Assembly: GCA_016185815.1 (NCBI GenBank)
Contig: JACPMT010000040.1
Location: 1-32,047 of the forward strand
DNA from: Candidatus Woesearchaeota archaeon
Lineage (GTDB): Archaea; Nanobdellota; Nanobdellia; Woesearchaeales; GW2011-AR4
Direction: 5' to 3'
DNA length: 32,047 nucleotides
Made by a program: the position numbers and the translations under genes. The notes under the pieces are model-generated. The model searched no databases. It was not told where the DNA came from and saw only the letters and a program-made list of their open reading frames with translations. This document shows, piece by piece, positions 32,034 through 32,047 of the stretch; the first letter of the stretch is position 1, and every line of letters begins with the position of its first letter.

Positions 32034-32047
32034 GCATGATGGTTGCG

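Overview
The window looks like a piece of a DPANN-type archaeal chromosome (Woesearchaeota/Pacearchaeota-like), AT-rich and densely packed. Archaeal signs are Alba, SRP54, a DUF131 membrane protein, a tRNA with apparent bulge-helix-bulge (BHB) introns, and TATA boxes of the TTTAAATA/TTTATATA type about 25-30 nt before start codons, so many mRNAs look leaderless or nearly so. Several enzymes are of bacterial style: ThrRS with TGS and editing domains, RibA, RibB and fused RibD. The lineage is an inference from gene content.

Layout. 1-2.1 kb: a partial BatA-like von Willebrand protein with an internal duplication, then an AbrB-like protein and a 35-aa partner, all on the minus strand. 2.2-7 kb: a threonine-rich 26-aa leader ORF with a hairpin and U-tract in front of thrS, a DUF4349 membrane protein, srp54 and a small antitoxin-like remnant. 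7-11.1 kb: an unknown protein, a methyltransferase, endonuclease Q interrupted by a 380-aa intein, and a tRNA gene with two apparent introns. 11.2-18 kb: Alba, a CNNM/CorC-type transporter, argS, a Tat-signal protein, ribB and ribD. 18-19.8 kb: a lipoprotein and an RHH/PIN toxin-antitoxin pair. 19.8-25.6 kb: the carA-carB region on the minus strand. carA is intact. It is followed by a small membrane protein, a free-standing LAGLIDADG endonuclease, and a carB that carries a 17-nt BHB-like insert, an in-frame amber codon and an out-of-frame deletion. 25.7-32 kb: a GNAT-like protein, an ACT protein, ribA, small membrane and coiled-coil proteins, an HPF/RaiA-like protein, a phosphohexomutase, an HExxH protein and an unknown protein.

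How it fits together. ribB, ribD and ribA cover most early riboflavin steps by the bacterial route. carA/carB would supply carbamoyl phosphate, but carB as read here is not one open frame. The BHB-like folds in the tRNA and at the start of carB would depend on the archaeal tRNA-splicing endonuclease.

The strongest unusual signals are: (1) the Thr-rich leader ORF before thrS, an arrangement like the E. coli thr operon leader; (2) the 17-nt BHB-like insert in carB, whose predicted cut sites restore the reading frame; (3) an intein placed right after a PHP-domain active-site histidine in endonuclease Q; (4) a tRNA with introns in both the D-loop and the anticodon loop; (5) a family of hairpin-rich intergenic elements sharing a tail sequence.
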